Assembly: GCF_030014955.1 (NCBI RefSeq)
Contig: NZ_JAGRPV010000001.1
Location: forward strand, 1,798,001 to 1,862,000
Direction of reading: 5' to 3'
DNA from: Cohnella hashimotonis
GTDB lineage: Bacteria > Bacillota > Bacilli > Paenibacillales > Paenibacillaceae
Length of the DNA stretch: 64,000 bases
This document shows positions 43,602-52,752 of this stretch, piece after piece; within the stretch, counting starts at the first letter, position 1, and every line of letters begins with the position of its first letter. The notes under the pieces were generated by a model. It searched no databases and was not told where the DNA came from. It worked only from the letters and a program-made list of their open reading frames with translations. The translations under genes and the position numbers were made by a program.

Positions 43602-45449
43602 ATGCCTGACACGATAGATAAGGACATCGGCCGGTCGATGGGGGAGGCGCGCAGCGTGCTGAAGCGCTTCTTTGGGTACGATGCGTTTCGGCGGGGACAG
43701 GAGGAGCTGATCGAAGCGATTCTGAGCGGCCGGGATGCGCTCGGCGTCATGCCGACCGGCGCGGGCAAGTCGATCTGTTATCAAGTACCTGCGCTCCTGA
43801 TGCCGGGGGTGACGATCGTCGTATCGCCGCTGATCTCGCTCATGAAGGACCAGGTGGATGCCTTGAACGCGGCAGGCATCGAGGCGACGCTCATCAACAG
43901 CACGCTTTCGGCCAAGGAAACCAACGACCGGCTGCGCGATATTTATTACGGACACTACAAACTTGTGTACGTCGCGCCTGAGCGGCTCGAGTCCGAGCGC
44001 TTTCGCGGGATGCTGCGTCATATCAAGGTGCCGCTCGTCGCCGTCGACGAGGCGCACTGCGTCTCGCAATGGGGGCATGACTTCCGTCCGAGCTACATGG
44101 GAATTTCCCGCATGCTGCAGGATATTGAGCCGCGCCCGGTGATGGCGGCCTTCACCGCGACGGCGACGGACGTCGTCAAGGACGATATCGTCGACCGGCT
44201 CAGGCTGGCGTCGCCGGCTCGCATCACGACGGGCTATGCGCGGGAGAATCTGTCGCTGTCGGTCGTCAAAAATGCGGACAAGCGCGACTATCTCGTCCGC
44301 TACATCCGGGAGCGCGCCGGCCAGTCCGGCATTATTTACGCGGCGACGCGGCGGGAGGTCGAGGGGCTTGCCGGGTTTCTGACCTCGCTGGGGCTTCCGG
44401 CCGGCATGTATCATGCCGGCTTGCCGGAGGAGGAGCGCGCGCGGACCCAGGAGGCGTTCATCCGCGACGATCTTCAGCTGATCGTGGCGACCAACGCGTT
44501 CGGCATGGGCATCGACAAATCAAATGTGCGCTACGTGGTGCACTTCAATATGCCGAAAAATCTGGAGGCCTATTACCAGGAGGCCGGCCGCGCGGGACGG
44601 GACGGCGAGCCGGGCGAGTGCGTGATGCTGTTTTCCGCGCAGGACGTCGTGACGCAAAAGTTTTTTATAGAGCGGAGCGAAGCGGAAGACGAGCGCAAGC
44701 GGAACGACTATCGGCTGCTGAACGATATGGTGGAATATGCGCATACGTCGGATTGCCTGCAGCGCGCGATCGTCCGGTATTTCGGCGAGGACGGCGGCGA
44801 GCCGTGCGGAAGATGCAGCAGCTGCAACGACGAGCGGGAGCTGCGAGACGTGACCGACCAGGCCAAGCTGGTTTTCGCGTGCGTTTCCGCCATGAAGCAG
44901 CGCTTCGGCATTACGCTGACGGCGAAGGTGCTGCGGGGCGCGAGCGATGCCAAGGTACGGCAGTTCGGCTTCGACAGCTTGCCTTGGTACGGCAGGCTCG
45001 GGAGTCTGTCGGAAAAGGAAATTGTGCAGCTGATCCACGGGCTCGTCGCGGACGGTTATCTCAAGCTTACGGACAGCCAGTATCCGGTCGTGCAGCTGGC
45101 GGCCAAGGTGCGCGGCGTCATGAGCGAGGGTGAGCAGGTATTCCAGCGAATCGAGCCGCAGCAGAGCGGCGGGCGGACGAGCAGCCGCTCGCGCTCGGGC
45201 GGCGTATCGGCCGTGCCGCCTGCCGATGCCGAGCTGTTCGAGCGGCTGCGGGAGGTTCGCAAGTCGCTCGCGACGCGCGAGGGCGTGCCGCCGTTCATCA
45301 TCTTTGGCGACGCCACGCTGCGGGAGATGTGCGCGCTGCGCCCCACGTCGGAGCATGAGATGCGCCGCGTCAAAGGCGTGGGCGACGCCAAGCTAGAGAA
45401 GTACGGCGAGGCGTTCGCGGAAGCGATTCGGGTTTATGTGGAGGGCTAG
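43602..45449 (+). CDS. recQ: ATP-dependent DNA helicase RecQ
   Basis: 615 aa. ATG at 43602 has AAGGAGGA 6-7 nt upstream; the frame is open further upstream, but without a comparable site. Motif I is MPTGAGKSICYQ near residue 49, motif II is VDEAHCVSQWGHDFRP near 147, and motif VI is QEAGRAGRDGEPG. A zinc-binding Cys cluster (C in SDCLQRA, then CGRCSSC) lies near 384-408, followed by a winged-helix RQC region and a C-terminal HRDC domain (about 540-612). It unwinds recombination and repair intermediates 3-prime to 5-prime. Confidence 0.93.
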   Translation: MPDTIDKDIGRSMGEARSVLKRFFGYDAFRRGQEELIEAILSGRDALGVMPTGAGKSICYQVPALLMPGVTIVVSPLISLMKDQVDALNAAGIEATLINSTLSAKETNDRLRDIYYGHYKLVYVAPERLESERFRGMLRHIKVPLVAVDEAHCVSQWGHDFRPSYMGISRMLQDIEPRPVMAAFTATATDVVKDDIVDRLRLASPARITTGYARENLSLSVVKNADKRDYLVRYIRERAGQSGIIYAATRREVEGLAGFLTSLGLPAGMYHAGLPEEERARTQEAFIRDDLQLIVATNAFGMGIDKSNVRYVVHFNMPKNLEAYYQEAGRAGRDGEPGECVMLFSAQDVVTQKFFIERSEAEDERKRNDYRLLNDMVEYAHTSDCLQRAIVRYFGEDGGEPCGRCSSCNDERELRDVTDQAKLVFACVSAMKQRFGITLTAKVLRGASDAKVRQFGFDSLPWYGRLGSLSEKEIVQLIHGLVADGYLKLTDSQYPVVQLAAKVRGVMSEGEQVFQRIEPQQSGGRTSSRSRSGGVSAVPPADAELFERLREVRKSLATREGVPPFIIFGDATLREMCALRPTSEHEMRRVKGVGDAKLEKYGEAFAEAIRVYVEG

Positions 45450-45471
45450 CGATGAACTAGTTGCGCAGCTG

Positions 45472-45501
45472 TAGACAATTCCGTCCTTTCGGGGCTATAA
45501 T
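45472..45501 (+). promoter_or_regulatory. Promoter with a 120-nt leader
   Basis: TAGACA (45472-45477, five of six to consensus), an 18-nt spacer and a perfect TATAAT (45496-45501). It would give a leader of roughly 110 nt before the start at 45622. Confidence 0.6.
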
Positions 45502-45531
45502 TACATCATCATTAATCGACGTGAAGCACAC

Positions 45532-45595
45532 GCCGCTTTCATGCGTTTTCCCGGTCTCCAGGATCGGGAAGATGCGGGGAGCGGCTTTTGTTGTT
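45532..45595 (+). terminator. Leader hairpin with T-tract (possible attenuator)
   Basis: GCCGCT (45532-45537) pairs with AGCGGC (45580-45585) and an inner TTCCCG pairs with CGGGAA, with an internal loop, followed by TTTTGTTGTT. It lies between the promoter and the start codon of the next gene, so it may switch transcription off in the leader. Confidence 0.5.
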
Positions 45596-45621
45596 CCGGC
45601 GGATTAGAGGAGGCGTGTCCA

Positions 45622-46269
45622 GTGTCCCGGTTCGATGAATCGTACACAGTTTGGCTGCAAGCGCATATTGAGGCGGAAACGAATCCGCGGAGGAGGGAAA
45701 GGCTCGAGAAAGGCTTAGGACACAGTACGGTCGAGTTTTTGCGAACGATATGGTTTCCCCGTGTCGGCCATTTCGACGATTTGTATCCCGAATGGGAAGT
45801 GCGCGACTTCGGCGGGGGCTACAGGTATATCGATCTCGCCTATATGCCGGGAGGAGCGAAGGGAGCGATAGAGATTCAGGGCTATGGTCCGCATGCCAGA
45901 GATCTCGATGTAAGACGGTTCAAGGATTTGTGCCGAAGGCATTGCCTAATGGCGCTCGATGGATGGACGTTTTTGCCTATCGCTTACCCGTCGATCGTAG
46001 AGGAGCCGGGACAGTGCCAGCAGCTGGTTCTTGCATTTATCGGCCATTTTATCGCGTCGGATGCCTCCTCTTCTCTTGATTGGCTGGAAGCGGAAACCGT
46101 GCGGTTGGCTCGGCGCATGCTGCGACCGATTAGGCCGCTGGAACTGGCCGACCATCTGAGGGTAAGCGACCGGCACGCCAGGCGCGTTCTTCAGAGGCTG
46201 GTGGCGATGCATTTGCTGGAGCCCGCCGGGGGCGGCGAAAGAGTACGCGCATACAGACTTAGAAGTTGA
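45622..46269 (+). CDS. Protein with nuclease-like fold and C-terminal winged helix
   Basis: 215 aa, GTG start with AGAGGAGGCG upstream. The N-terminal part (about 25-105) has a PD-(D/E)XK-like pattern: a conserved-looking Asp in GYRYIDLAY and Glu-x-Gln in GAIEIQGYGPH, near where restriction-type nucleases and DUF559-like proteins have D and E-x-K. The C-terminal 60 residues are a helix-turn-helix (ELADHLRVSDRHARRVLQRL). Lys is replaced by Gln, so it may bind DNA without cutting. A role as a regulator is possible. I do not recognise a named family with certainty. Confidence 0.55.
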   Translation: MSRFDESYTVWLQAHIEAETNPRRRERLEKGLGHSTVEFLRTIWFPRVGHFDDLYPEWEVRDFGGGYRYIDLAYMPGGAKGAIEIQGYGPHARDLDVRRFKDLCRRHCLMALDGWTFLPIAYPSIVEEPGQCQQLVLAFIGHFIASDASSSLDWLEAETVRLARRMLRPIRPLELADHLRVSDRHARRVLQRLVAMHLLEPAGGGERVRAYRLRS

Positions 46270-46353
46270 GTTCAACGGACAACGGACAGCGGTTGCGGAC
46301 AAGCGGACCCGGGAGGCGTTATTTTTACAAAAGCCAACCTCTTTGTAGAGGAT

Positions 46354-46483
46354 CCGGACTCAGGTTCCGTTATTCGCGCAAAAGAGGGGGGATTGGGTTG
46401 CTGAAAAGCAAAATAAGGGCTCTCTTGTCCGCAAACAGTCCAAAAAAGACCGAATAAGTGAGAATAGCGGAACTAAGGTCCGC
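46354..46483. repeat. Imperfect inverted repeat, possible dispersed element
   Basis: A 24-nt left arm at 46354-46377 matches the reverse complement of 46460-46483 at 17 of 24 positions (shared cores GGAC, GTTCCG and TATTC). Shorter complementary stretches lie inside. It occupies most of the 279-base gene-free gap between 46270 and 46548 and looks like a small REP- or MITE-like element. Confidence 0.45.
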
Positions 46484-46548
46484 GAGCTAGAGAGCGGCGC
46501 AGCGGAGCTTGGCTGGGGAGCGCGTAGCGGTTAACACTTCTCCATCTT

Positions 46549-46986
46549 TCAAGCGCCGCTCTCGCCGACCGATAGCGCGCCGCGGCGATACATGGCGAAG
46601 CGGACCGCATCCGACAAGCCGGCAGGGCATTGGACGATGACCGTCACTTCAGGCGCCGGCGCCGAGGTGCCGGAACGGGCGGGACCTCGCAGCCATAGAC
46701 GGTGCAGGCAGAAGCCCATGCCGAAGCCGACGACCGCTCCGACGATCCCCCAGACGATGGGTCCCCATGCGAGTCCGAAGCCGCAGGCTACGCCGACGAC
46801 GGCCAATGCCGTCGCCCAAGCGGCTCCCATCTCGACGGCGTCGCTGTGCCTGGCTTCGGCTGCCGAGTCGGCGCGCAGATTCATGCCCACCGCCAGAATA
46901 TGCCTACGCTCGATCCCGCTACGCTCGATGTCGGCAAGCGCCTGCTCCAGCTCTAGCGAATGGGCGAAGCATCCGATCAACAGCAT
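46549..46986 (-). CDS. Small membrane protein of unknown function
   Basis: 145 aa. The N-terminal 50 residues are soluble and helical (HSLELEQALADIERSGIERRHILAV). Two adjacent Gly-rich hydrophobic helices (about 55-95) follow, then a C-terminal beta-alpha segment (EVTVIVQCPAGLSDAVRFAMYRRG). The two soluble parts together resemble a small ferredoxin-like fold split by a membrane hairpin, as in some general stress proteins. It lies 4 nt after the upstream gene on the same strand and probably shares its operon. Function unknown. Confidence 0.6.
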   Translation of the reverse strand: MLLIGCFAHSLELEQALADIERSGIERRHILAVGMNLRADSAAEARHSDAVEMGAAWATALAVVGVACGFGLAWGPIVWGIVGAVVGFGMGFCLHRLWLRGPARSGTSAPAPEVTVIVQCPAGLSDAVRFAMYRRGALSVGESGA

Positions 46987-46990
46987 AATC

Positions 46991-47764
46991 TCACCCCGAA
47001 TCTAAAAATATCGCGATTTCTGTCCGTTCGTACGTTTTTTTTAAGTATTCCCGCTGCTCCACGCAGAACAGCCGATTCTGCTCGATCGTCACCCGGTAAG
47101 CATGGTAAGCCGCGCCTCCGAGCACGGAAGGCATGAACATGAACCAGTGCTGCGACAGCATCCCGGTCGAACGCGAGACGGACCCGTACAGCAGCTCGAC
47201 GCTTGCGGCAAGCGAATGGGACATGCCGATATAGACCCACCACCAGAACATCAGGTAAAAGGCCAGGCAGAACCGCTGGTTGTACAGCTGTCCGAGCCCG
47301 GGGAAGAGCAGCGAGTAAAAAAAGCCGGTCAGCGGCTTTTTACGCTCGATATACTGAACCTCCATCGGATGAATCATCATGCGCGGAAGCGGCTGTTCTT
47401 CGGCCGACAGCGAGCGCAGGCGACCCTGGTAACGGGCGGCGCGGTAGCTGTCCCAGATGGTAAACAAATAAATGGTCGCGTACCCGAACGCCCAGTCGGC
47501 GTGGAGCACGGCCGTGGCGTCGTCGAAGCGTCCGCAGAACGTGTACACGATCGCATCGTTCAGCCGGGACAGCCTGTTGATCAGCATCTCCGTCAGCGTG
47601 AGCAGGACGCCGCGCGCATACTGATTGATAATAAAATGGCCGAAGCCGGGAAAGGCCGACGACCACCAGGCGACCATAAGCGGGCGAGGGACTGACGCAT
47701 AGGTGACGCCGAGCATGCTCATGCGAAGAATCGGGTACCGTGTGCGAGAGAAGGTATTTTCCAT
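46991..47764 (-). CDS. Multi-pass membrane protein of unknown function
   Basis: 257 aa. I prefer the ATG at 47764, with AGAGG close upstream. About six hydrophobic helices are visible. A Pro-Gly motif occurs twice, as FPGFGHFIINQYARG near residue 38 and FPGLGQLYNQRFC near 154, so the protein looks like an internal duplication. Such PGxGxxYN motifs mark a family of small membrane domains (TM2-like). It is divergent from the first germination operon. Function unknown. Confidence 0.6.
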   Translation of the reverse strand: MENTFSRTRYPILRMSMLGVTYASVPRPLMVAWWSSAFPGFGHFIINQYARGVLLTLTEMLINRLSRLNDAIVYTFCGRFDDATAVLHADWAFGYATIYLFTIWDSYRAARYQGRLRSLSAEEQPLPRMMIHPMEVQYIERKKPLTGFFYSLLFPGLGQLYNQRFCLAFYLMFWWWVYIGMSHSLAASVELLYGSVSRSTGMLSQHWFMFMPSVLGGAAYHAYRVTIEQNRLFCVEQREYLKKTYERTEIAIFLDSG

Positions 47765-47907
47765 GCCTCTAGTTTGCAATTTATTACAGTAATTATGCGT
47801 CCTTCCAGCTCGGAGTAGAAACGCCGAAGTGTGGATATACTTGGCAAGTCGAAGGTCTGCTGGTCGCGGCATCCCTCGTATAACTGACAAAATGGGCGGT
47901 GAGAATT

Positions 47908-49359
47908 GTGAACGATTCGCAATCGGCGTCTCCGCCTGCCAAGCTGGCTGTCGTCCTAAGCGAAAATATCGACATGATCCGTTCAAAGCTCGGTCATGCG
48001 TCGGACCTGCTCGTCAGCGAGCATCAATCCAAGAGCGGCATCCGGTATGCGGTTTTTTGCATCGATGGCTTGTCCAGCCGCTTGGTCGTCCAGGAGCATC
48101 TGCTCGAGCCGTTGATCGGCTCGGATGCCGGCAAGGCGAATCTGCCCGTCCAGGAAGTCAGAACGACGAACTCGCTGGACGAAGCCCTCATCGCAATCTT
48201 GTCCGGCGATGCAGCGGTGCTGTCCGAGGACAGCGACTGCGCGCAGATCGTCGGCACGAAGTTCTGGAATTCGAGATCCGTGGAGGAACCGCAGACCGAG
48301 GCGCTGATTCGCGGACCGCGGGACGGCTTTACGGAAGATTTCCGCACGAATACGGCGTTGATCCGAAGAAGGCTTCGCGATCCGAATCTGCGCTTCGAGA
48401 CGTTCCAGCTGGGCAGACGCTCGCGGACGGACATCGCCGTCGCCTATGTCGAAGGCATCGTCCACGACGAGCTGCTGCAAGAGGTACGCAGACGGATTCA
48501 TACGATTGACGTGGACGAGATAGCGGGATCGGGCTTCATCGAGCAGTGGCTGACGGACCATCAATTGTCCCCTTTTCCCCAGATCATGAGCACGGAGCGT
48601 CCCGACAAGCTGTCGGCCGCGCTGCTGCAGGGCAAGATCGGCATTATCGTGGACAACACGCCGTTTCAGCTCATCATGCCGATGACGTTCTTTTCGTTTT
48701 TTCATTCGCCTGAGGATTATTACCAAAATTGGATTATATCTACAGTTATCCGGGTCATGCGGTTCGGGGCCGCTTTTCTCGCGACCTTCATGCCGGCCTT
48801 TTATATCGCGCTGACCGAATTCCACCACGGCATGCTGCCTTCGGAGCTCGCCTTCTCGATCGCAGGCTCCAGAGAGGGCGTGCCGTTTCCTTCGGTCGTC
48901 GAAGCGTTCGCCATGGAAGCGACGCTCGAGCTGCTCAGAGAGGCGGGCATACGGCTGCCCAGGCCGATCGGCCAGACGATCGGCATCGTGGGCGGTCTCG
49001 TTATCGGGGAAGCCGCGGTCAGAGCGGGCATCGTCAGTCCGATTATGGTTATCGTCGTCGCGATTACGGCCATTTCCTCGTTTTCTTTGCCCTCGTATAC
49101 CTTTGCGATCTCGCTGCGTTTGCTGCGCTTCTTGGTCATGATGGCGGCGGCGTTGTTCGGCCTATATGGAATCGTGCTGGCCTACATCATGCTGAATATT
49201 CATATCGCCAATCTGAAGAGCTTCGGGATCCCGTATTCGACGCCGTTCGCGCCGACTTTCCTGAACGATTGGAAGGATCTCATCCTGCGCGCGCCGCTTA
49301 AGCTGTTGGCCACCCGGCCGCAGATGATGCGCACGAAGGACAAAAATCGCATGAAATAA
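47908..49359 (+). CDS. GerA-family germinant receptor A subunit (operon 1)
   Basis: 483 aa from GTG 47908; GTG 47899 is equally in frame, and the GGTGAG site fits 47908 better. A cytoplasmic N-terminal domain (about 1-250) contains EALIRGPRDGFTEDFRTN and EHPDK-type segments near STERPDKLSAALLQGKIGI. It is followed by about five membrane helices with PFPSVVEAFAMEATLELLREAG and GQTIGIVGGLVIGEAAV. This is the GerAA/GerKA subunit of the spore inner-membrane receptor, which with the B and C subunits senses nutrients. It should be expressed in the forespore. Confidence 0.92.
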   Translation: MNDSQSASPPAKLAVVLSENIDMIRSKLGHASDLLVSEHQSKSGIRYAVFCIDGLSSRLVVQEHLLEPLIGSDAGKANLPVQEVRTTNSLDEALIAILSGDAAVLSEDSDCAQIVGTKFWNSRSVEEPQTEALIRGPRDGFTEDFRTNTALIRRRLRDPNLRFETFQLGRRSRTDIAVAYVEGIVHDELLQEVRRRIHTIDVDEIAGSGFIEQWLTDHQLSPFPQIMSTERPDKLSAALLQGKIGIIVDNTPFQLIMPMTFFSFFHSPEDYYQNWIISTVIRVMRFGAAFLATFMPAFYIALTEFHHGMLPSELAFSIAGSREGVPFPSVVEAFAMEATLELLREAGIRLPRPIGQTIGIVGGLVIGEAAVRAGIVSPIMVIVVAITAISSFSLPSYTFAISLRLLRFLVMMAAALFGLYGIVLAYIMLNIHIANLKSFGIPYSTPFAPTFLNDWKDLILRAPLKLLATRPQMMRTKDKNRMK

Positions 49360-49378
49360 GTGCAAAGGGCGGCTCACC

Positions 49379-50485
49379 ATGAAAACATTCGACTACGGGG
49401 ACAATCAGATCGGAACCCGCGAAGTGTCGATGACGATCTCGTCGATCATGATCGGAATCGGCATTCTCACGCTGCCAAGCATGCTGGCCAGTCATATCGA
49501 GGCATCCGACGGCTGGGTGTCCATCTTGGCTGCGGGGTCGATCGCTGCCGCATGCGGACTCGTCGTCTGCAGGTTAACGAGCCGATTCCAAGGCAGCACC
49601 TTTCACAACTATACGGCAAAAATAGCCACGAAACCGATCGCCTCGCTCATATCGGCGATTTACGGCATCTATTTTTTGTTATATCTCGCTTACGAGGTTC
49701 GATCGATCGCCAAGATTTCCCGGATGTATTTGCTCGAAAATACGCCGATCGCCTTTATTACGGTCGCTTTTTTACTTATCGTCGTTTATGCCGTATCCGG
49801 CACGACCGCAGCGATGCTCCGCTTGAACACGATGTTTTTGCCGATCGTGCTCCTTATTTCCGGCGTCGTGCTTCTGTTCGGCATTGAACTGATGAGTTTT
49901 AACAACCTGAAGCCGTTCATGACGACCAGCCCGCTCGAGCTCGTCGCCGGCACGAAGGATACGACCTTCGCCCTGCTGGGCTTTGAAGTGCTGCTCTTCT
50001 ATGCGCCATTGCTCAGGCCGACTGTCCGCACGGAAAAGGCCATGCTGATCGGCATCGCGATTCCCGTCGTGCTGTGTTTGCTGACTTACCTCTATTCGGT
50101 CGCGATTTTCACGAGGGAGGCGACCGCGCAGATTTTGTTTCCGACCGTCGAGATCGCCAAAGAGGTGCGATTGCCGGGGCAATTTTTCGAGCGCCTGGAA
50201 TCGATTTTTTTCACGGTTTGGATTATGACGATATTCAATACCTCCTGTATGGCCATGGAAGCCAGCGTCAGCTGCCTGCAGGCGATCGTCTCCAAGTTCG
50301 ACAAGCGCTTGTGCATATTGATCTTGTGTCCGATCGCGTACTTCATCAACATGCTGCCCGAGAACATGCTGCAGTACCAGAGGTTCGGATGGATCGTCAG
50401 CTATATCGGGTACGGGACCGCCGGCGCGATCCCGATCATTTTGTTGATCGTGGCGCGGCTAAGGAAGGGCGAGACCGGTGGTTAG
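49379..50485 (+). CDS. GerB-type germinant receptor permease subunit (operon 1)
   Basis: 368 aa, with GGGCGGCTCACC before the start. Ten membrane helices of the amino acid-polyamine transporter fold are visible, starting with the typical IGTREVSMTISSIMIGIGILTLPS. This B subunit binds the germinant directly in known receptors. Its end overlaps the start of the C-subunit gene by 8 nt. Confidence 0.92.
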   Translation: MKTFDYGDNQIGTREVSMTISSIMIGIGILTLPSMLASHIEASDGWVSILAAGSIAAACGLVVCRLTSRFQGSTFHNYTAKIATKPIASLISAIYGIYFLLYLAYEVRSIAKISRMYLLENTPIAFITVAFLLIVVYAVSGTTAAMLRLNTMFLPIVLLISGVVLLFGIELMSFNNLKPFMTTSPLELVAGTKDTTFALLGFEVLLFYAPLLRPTVRTEKAMLIGIAIPVVLCLLTYLYSVAIFTREATAQILFPTVEIAKEVRLPGQFFERLESIFFTVWIMTIFNTSCMAMEASVSCLQAIVSKFDKRLCILILCPIAYFINMLPENMLQYQRFGWIVSYIGYGTAGAIPIILLIVARLRKGETGG

Positions 50486-51668
50486 CCTTCGAAGTATACG
50501 TATGCCGCTGCTGCTGACAGCCGTCTTCGCATTGCTGGCGACGGGCTGCTGGGACCGTGTTGAGATTAACAATCGGGGCTTCGTGGTGGGTATATCGATC
50601 GATGCGGTGGCCCCGGCCGACGACGAAGAGGAGCAGGCCGCGGATTCGCAGTTCCGGATTTGCTATCAAATCGTCATTCCCGGCGGGCAGAGCGGGGACG
50701 GGGAGGGCGGTAAAGGCAGCACCGGCTATTCGAATATTTGCGGGCAAGCGGCAAGCGTGTCTTCGTTTGACCAATACGCGACCGACAAGCTTAGCCGGGC
50801 ACCTTTTTACGATCATCTGAAGGTCATACTCGTCTCCGAACGGGTGGCCAGCCAGACTGCCGGGTTTGCCGATATGCTCGATTTTTTCATGAGAGGCACC
50901 GGCGTCAGGCGCTCGATCAAGATTCTGGTCTCCAGGGGCAACGCTGCCGACGCGCTGTATGCCCAGTCGCCGAACGAAGGGCTGCCGGCTGCCGATATCG
51001 AGAAGATATCCGGCAACCGCAGCAGCCTGGAAAAGCTTCCGGCTACGCAGATCGGATATATTCACGAGCGATTCATGAACGAAACGAGTTATGCGGTGCA
51101 AGCGCTCGAGACGAAGGACAAATCCGCCTTTGTCTCCGGAAGCGCGATCTTCGACGGCAAAACGAATCGCCAGCAAGGGGCGCTCGACGCCAGACAAACG
51201 GCCGGACTTAATTTTCTGCGCGGCTATCAGATGAGGGGGACGATCATGGTTCGTTCAGCCGGGTCGCGTATCGGGCTTAACGTCTACGAGATCAGATCCC
51301 GCATCCGTGCCGACGTCCAAGATCCGGCGCACATCGTCTTCAAGGTCTCGGTCAGCGCCGTCGTGTCGATTCGCGAGACCACCGGCGCCATCGACGTGAT
51401 GCAGCGGCCGATCGCGGATCGGATCCAGCGCGATGCCGCTTCCGAGATTGAATCGATGATCGAGGAAGCGGTCTATGCCGTGCAGGGGATCGGCAAGGAC
51501 GCGCTCGGTCTCGGCGAAGAGTTGAAGCGAAACCATCCCCGCACGTGGAAAAAAGTAAAAAACGATTGGGATCAGGGCAAAAATCTGCTGACGGCTTGCG
51601 AAGTCAGGGCGCACGCACGCGTCGGCATTCGCTTGACCGGGACCGTCGACCAGACGGAGCGGGGATAA
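50478..51668 (+). CDS. Ger(x)C-type lipoprotein, germinant receptor C subunit (operon 1)
   Basis: 396 aa, GTG start behind AAGGAAGGG. The signal peptide ends in the lipobox LATGCWD, typical of GerC proteins (GCWDxxEI). The rest follows the three-domain GerC layout, with FDQYATDKLSRAPFYDHLKVILVSE and the C-terminal EIESMIEEAVYAVQGIGKDALGLGEEL. It is anchored on the outer face of the spore inner membrane and completes the receptor. Confidence 0.92.
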   Translation: MVSLRSIRMPLLLTAVFALLATGCWDRVEINNRGFVVGISIDAVAPADDEEEQAADSQFRICYQIVIPGGQSGDGEGGKGSTGYSNICGQAASVSSFDQYATDKLSRAPFYDHLKVILVSERVASQTAGFADMLDFFMRGTGVRRSIKILVSRGNAADALYAQSPNEGLPAADIEKISGNRSSLEKLPATQIGYIHERFMNETSYAVQALETKDKSAFVSGSAIFDGKTNRQQGALDARQTAGLNFLRGYQMRGTIMVRSAGSRIGLNVYEIRSRIRADVQDPAHIVFKVSVSAVVSIRETTGAIDVMQRPIADRIQRDAASEIESMIEEAVYAVQGIGKDALGLGEELKRNHPRTWKKVKNDWDQGKNLLTACEVRAHARVGIRLTGTVDQTERG

Positions 51669-51690
51669 CCTTGCGAGGAGAGAAACGCCA

Positions 51691-51813
51691 GTGCTGTTCA
51701 CCGGAGAGATGTTGATCGGGCTGTTCCTGAGCTTTGCCGTTCCGTACGCGTTAGGCAAATTGAGCCGCTTCCTGCAAGTAAAGTCGGACCCGCCATGGAA
51801 AAAGAAGCCTTAG
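51691..51813 (+). CDS. 40-aa membrane peptide at the end of germination operon 1
   Basis: 41 codons, GTG at 51691 to TAG, with GAGGAG about 10 nt upstream and 22 nt after the C-subunit gene. One hydrophobic helix (LIGLFLSFAVPYALG) is followed by a basic tail ending PPWKKKP. Position suggests cotranscription with the receptor. Some germinant receptor operons encode a small accessory D subunit, though those usually have two helices and are longer. Confidence 0.5.
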   Translation: MLFTGEMLIGLFLSFAVPYALGKLSRFLQVKSDPPWKKKP

Positions 51814-51886
51814 CGCGTATTGCCCGCGATGCCCGTCTGACATACAATTGGAATAGTCAGGAGCGGGAAGCGGGGGAAACGACAGC

Positions 51887-52714
51887 ATGAAAAAGGGAGT
51901 CGGCGTTATTCTCGCGGCTATGCTGCTGCTGCCTGTCGGCGGATGCGGATCATCTTCGTCGACCGCCTCGTCATCGGCCATCGGCAAGGGAAATGTGCAA
52001 TGGGCGTTCACGCAAGGCGACCAGCACCCGGAGAAGCTGTTGATCGGCGTCATCCAGAGTGCCAAAGAGACGCTTGACGTCGCCATCTACAGCTTGACTT
52101 ATCCGGATATCGTCGCGGCCATCCGCGACGCTCATCGGCGCGGCGTCGCCGTGCGTCTGCTGACGGATCGCATTCAGGCATCCGGCAAGACGCAGAAGGA
52201 AGCGCTCAAGCTGCTCGGCAGCGCAGGGATCCCGATCAAGATCAACAGTCACAGCGGATTGATGCATCTGAAAATGACCGTCGCCGACGGGCAAGTGGCG
52301 ACAACGGGCTCTTTCAACTATTCCAAGGCAGCGAGCACGACGAATGACGAGATGCTGGTCGTGCTGCGCGATGCGACTGCGGCCGCATCGTTCGAGGAAG
52401 CGTTCGAGCGCGCCTGGAACGATCGCGAGGGATACGAGACGCTGTCAGCCGCCATTGCCGAGGACGATTCGCCGTCGAAGCAGGGCAAGCCGGCGCCATC
52501 GGTGCAGGCGCAGCAGCCCGACGAGGGAGAGGACGTCGCAGAGCCGCCCGTCGCGTCGTGCGCATCGCCTCAGATCAAAGGCAATATCAATTCCAAAGGG
52601 GACAAGCTCTACCATGTGCCCGGCGGCAAGAGCTACGATCGCACGAAGCCCGAACAATGGTTTTGCAGCGAAGCGGATGCGGAGGCTGCCGGATTTCGCA
52701 AGGCTGCCGGGTAG
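51887..52714 (+). CDS. Phospholipase D-type nuclease lipoprotein
   Basis: 275 aa. The lipobox PVGGCGS places it on the outer face of the membrane. The single HKD motif, HLKMTVAD with TTGSFNYS, near residue 127 is that of Nuc-type PLD endonucleases, which work as dimers. A Glu/Pro-rich linker (195-225) leads to a short C-terminal domain (about 226-272) with [17 protein letters not shown] and [16 protein letters not shown], a module often found at the end of secreted nucleases. It probably degrades extracellular DNA. Confidence 0.85.
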   Translation: MKKGVGVILAAMLLLPVGGCGSSSSTASSSAIGKGNVQWAFTQGDQHPEKLLIGVIQSAKETLDVAIYSLTYPDIVAAIRDAHRRGVAVRLLTDRIQASGKTQKEALKLLGSAGIPIKINSHSGLMHLKMTVADGQVATTGSFNYSKAASTTNDEMLVVLRDATAAASFEEAFERAWNDREGYETLSAAIAEDDSPSKQGKPAPSVQAQQPDEGEDVAEPPVASCASPQIKGNINSKGDKLYHVPGGKSYDRTKPEQWFCSEADAEAAGFRKAAG

Positions 52715-52752
52715 ACGGGTAGACGATACGAGGGAAGATAGGGGGAATCGCA

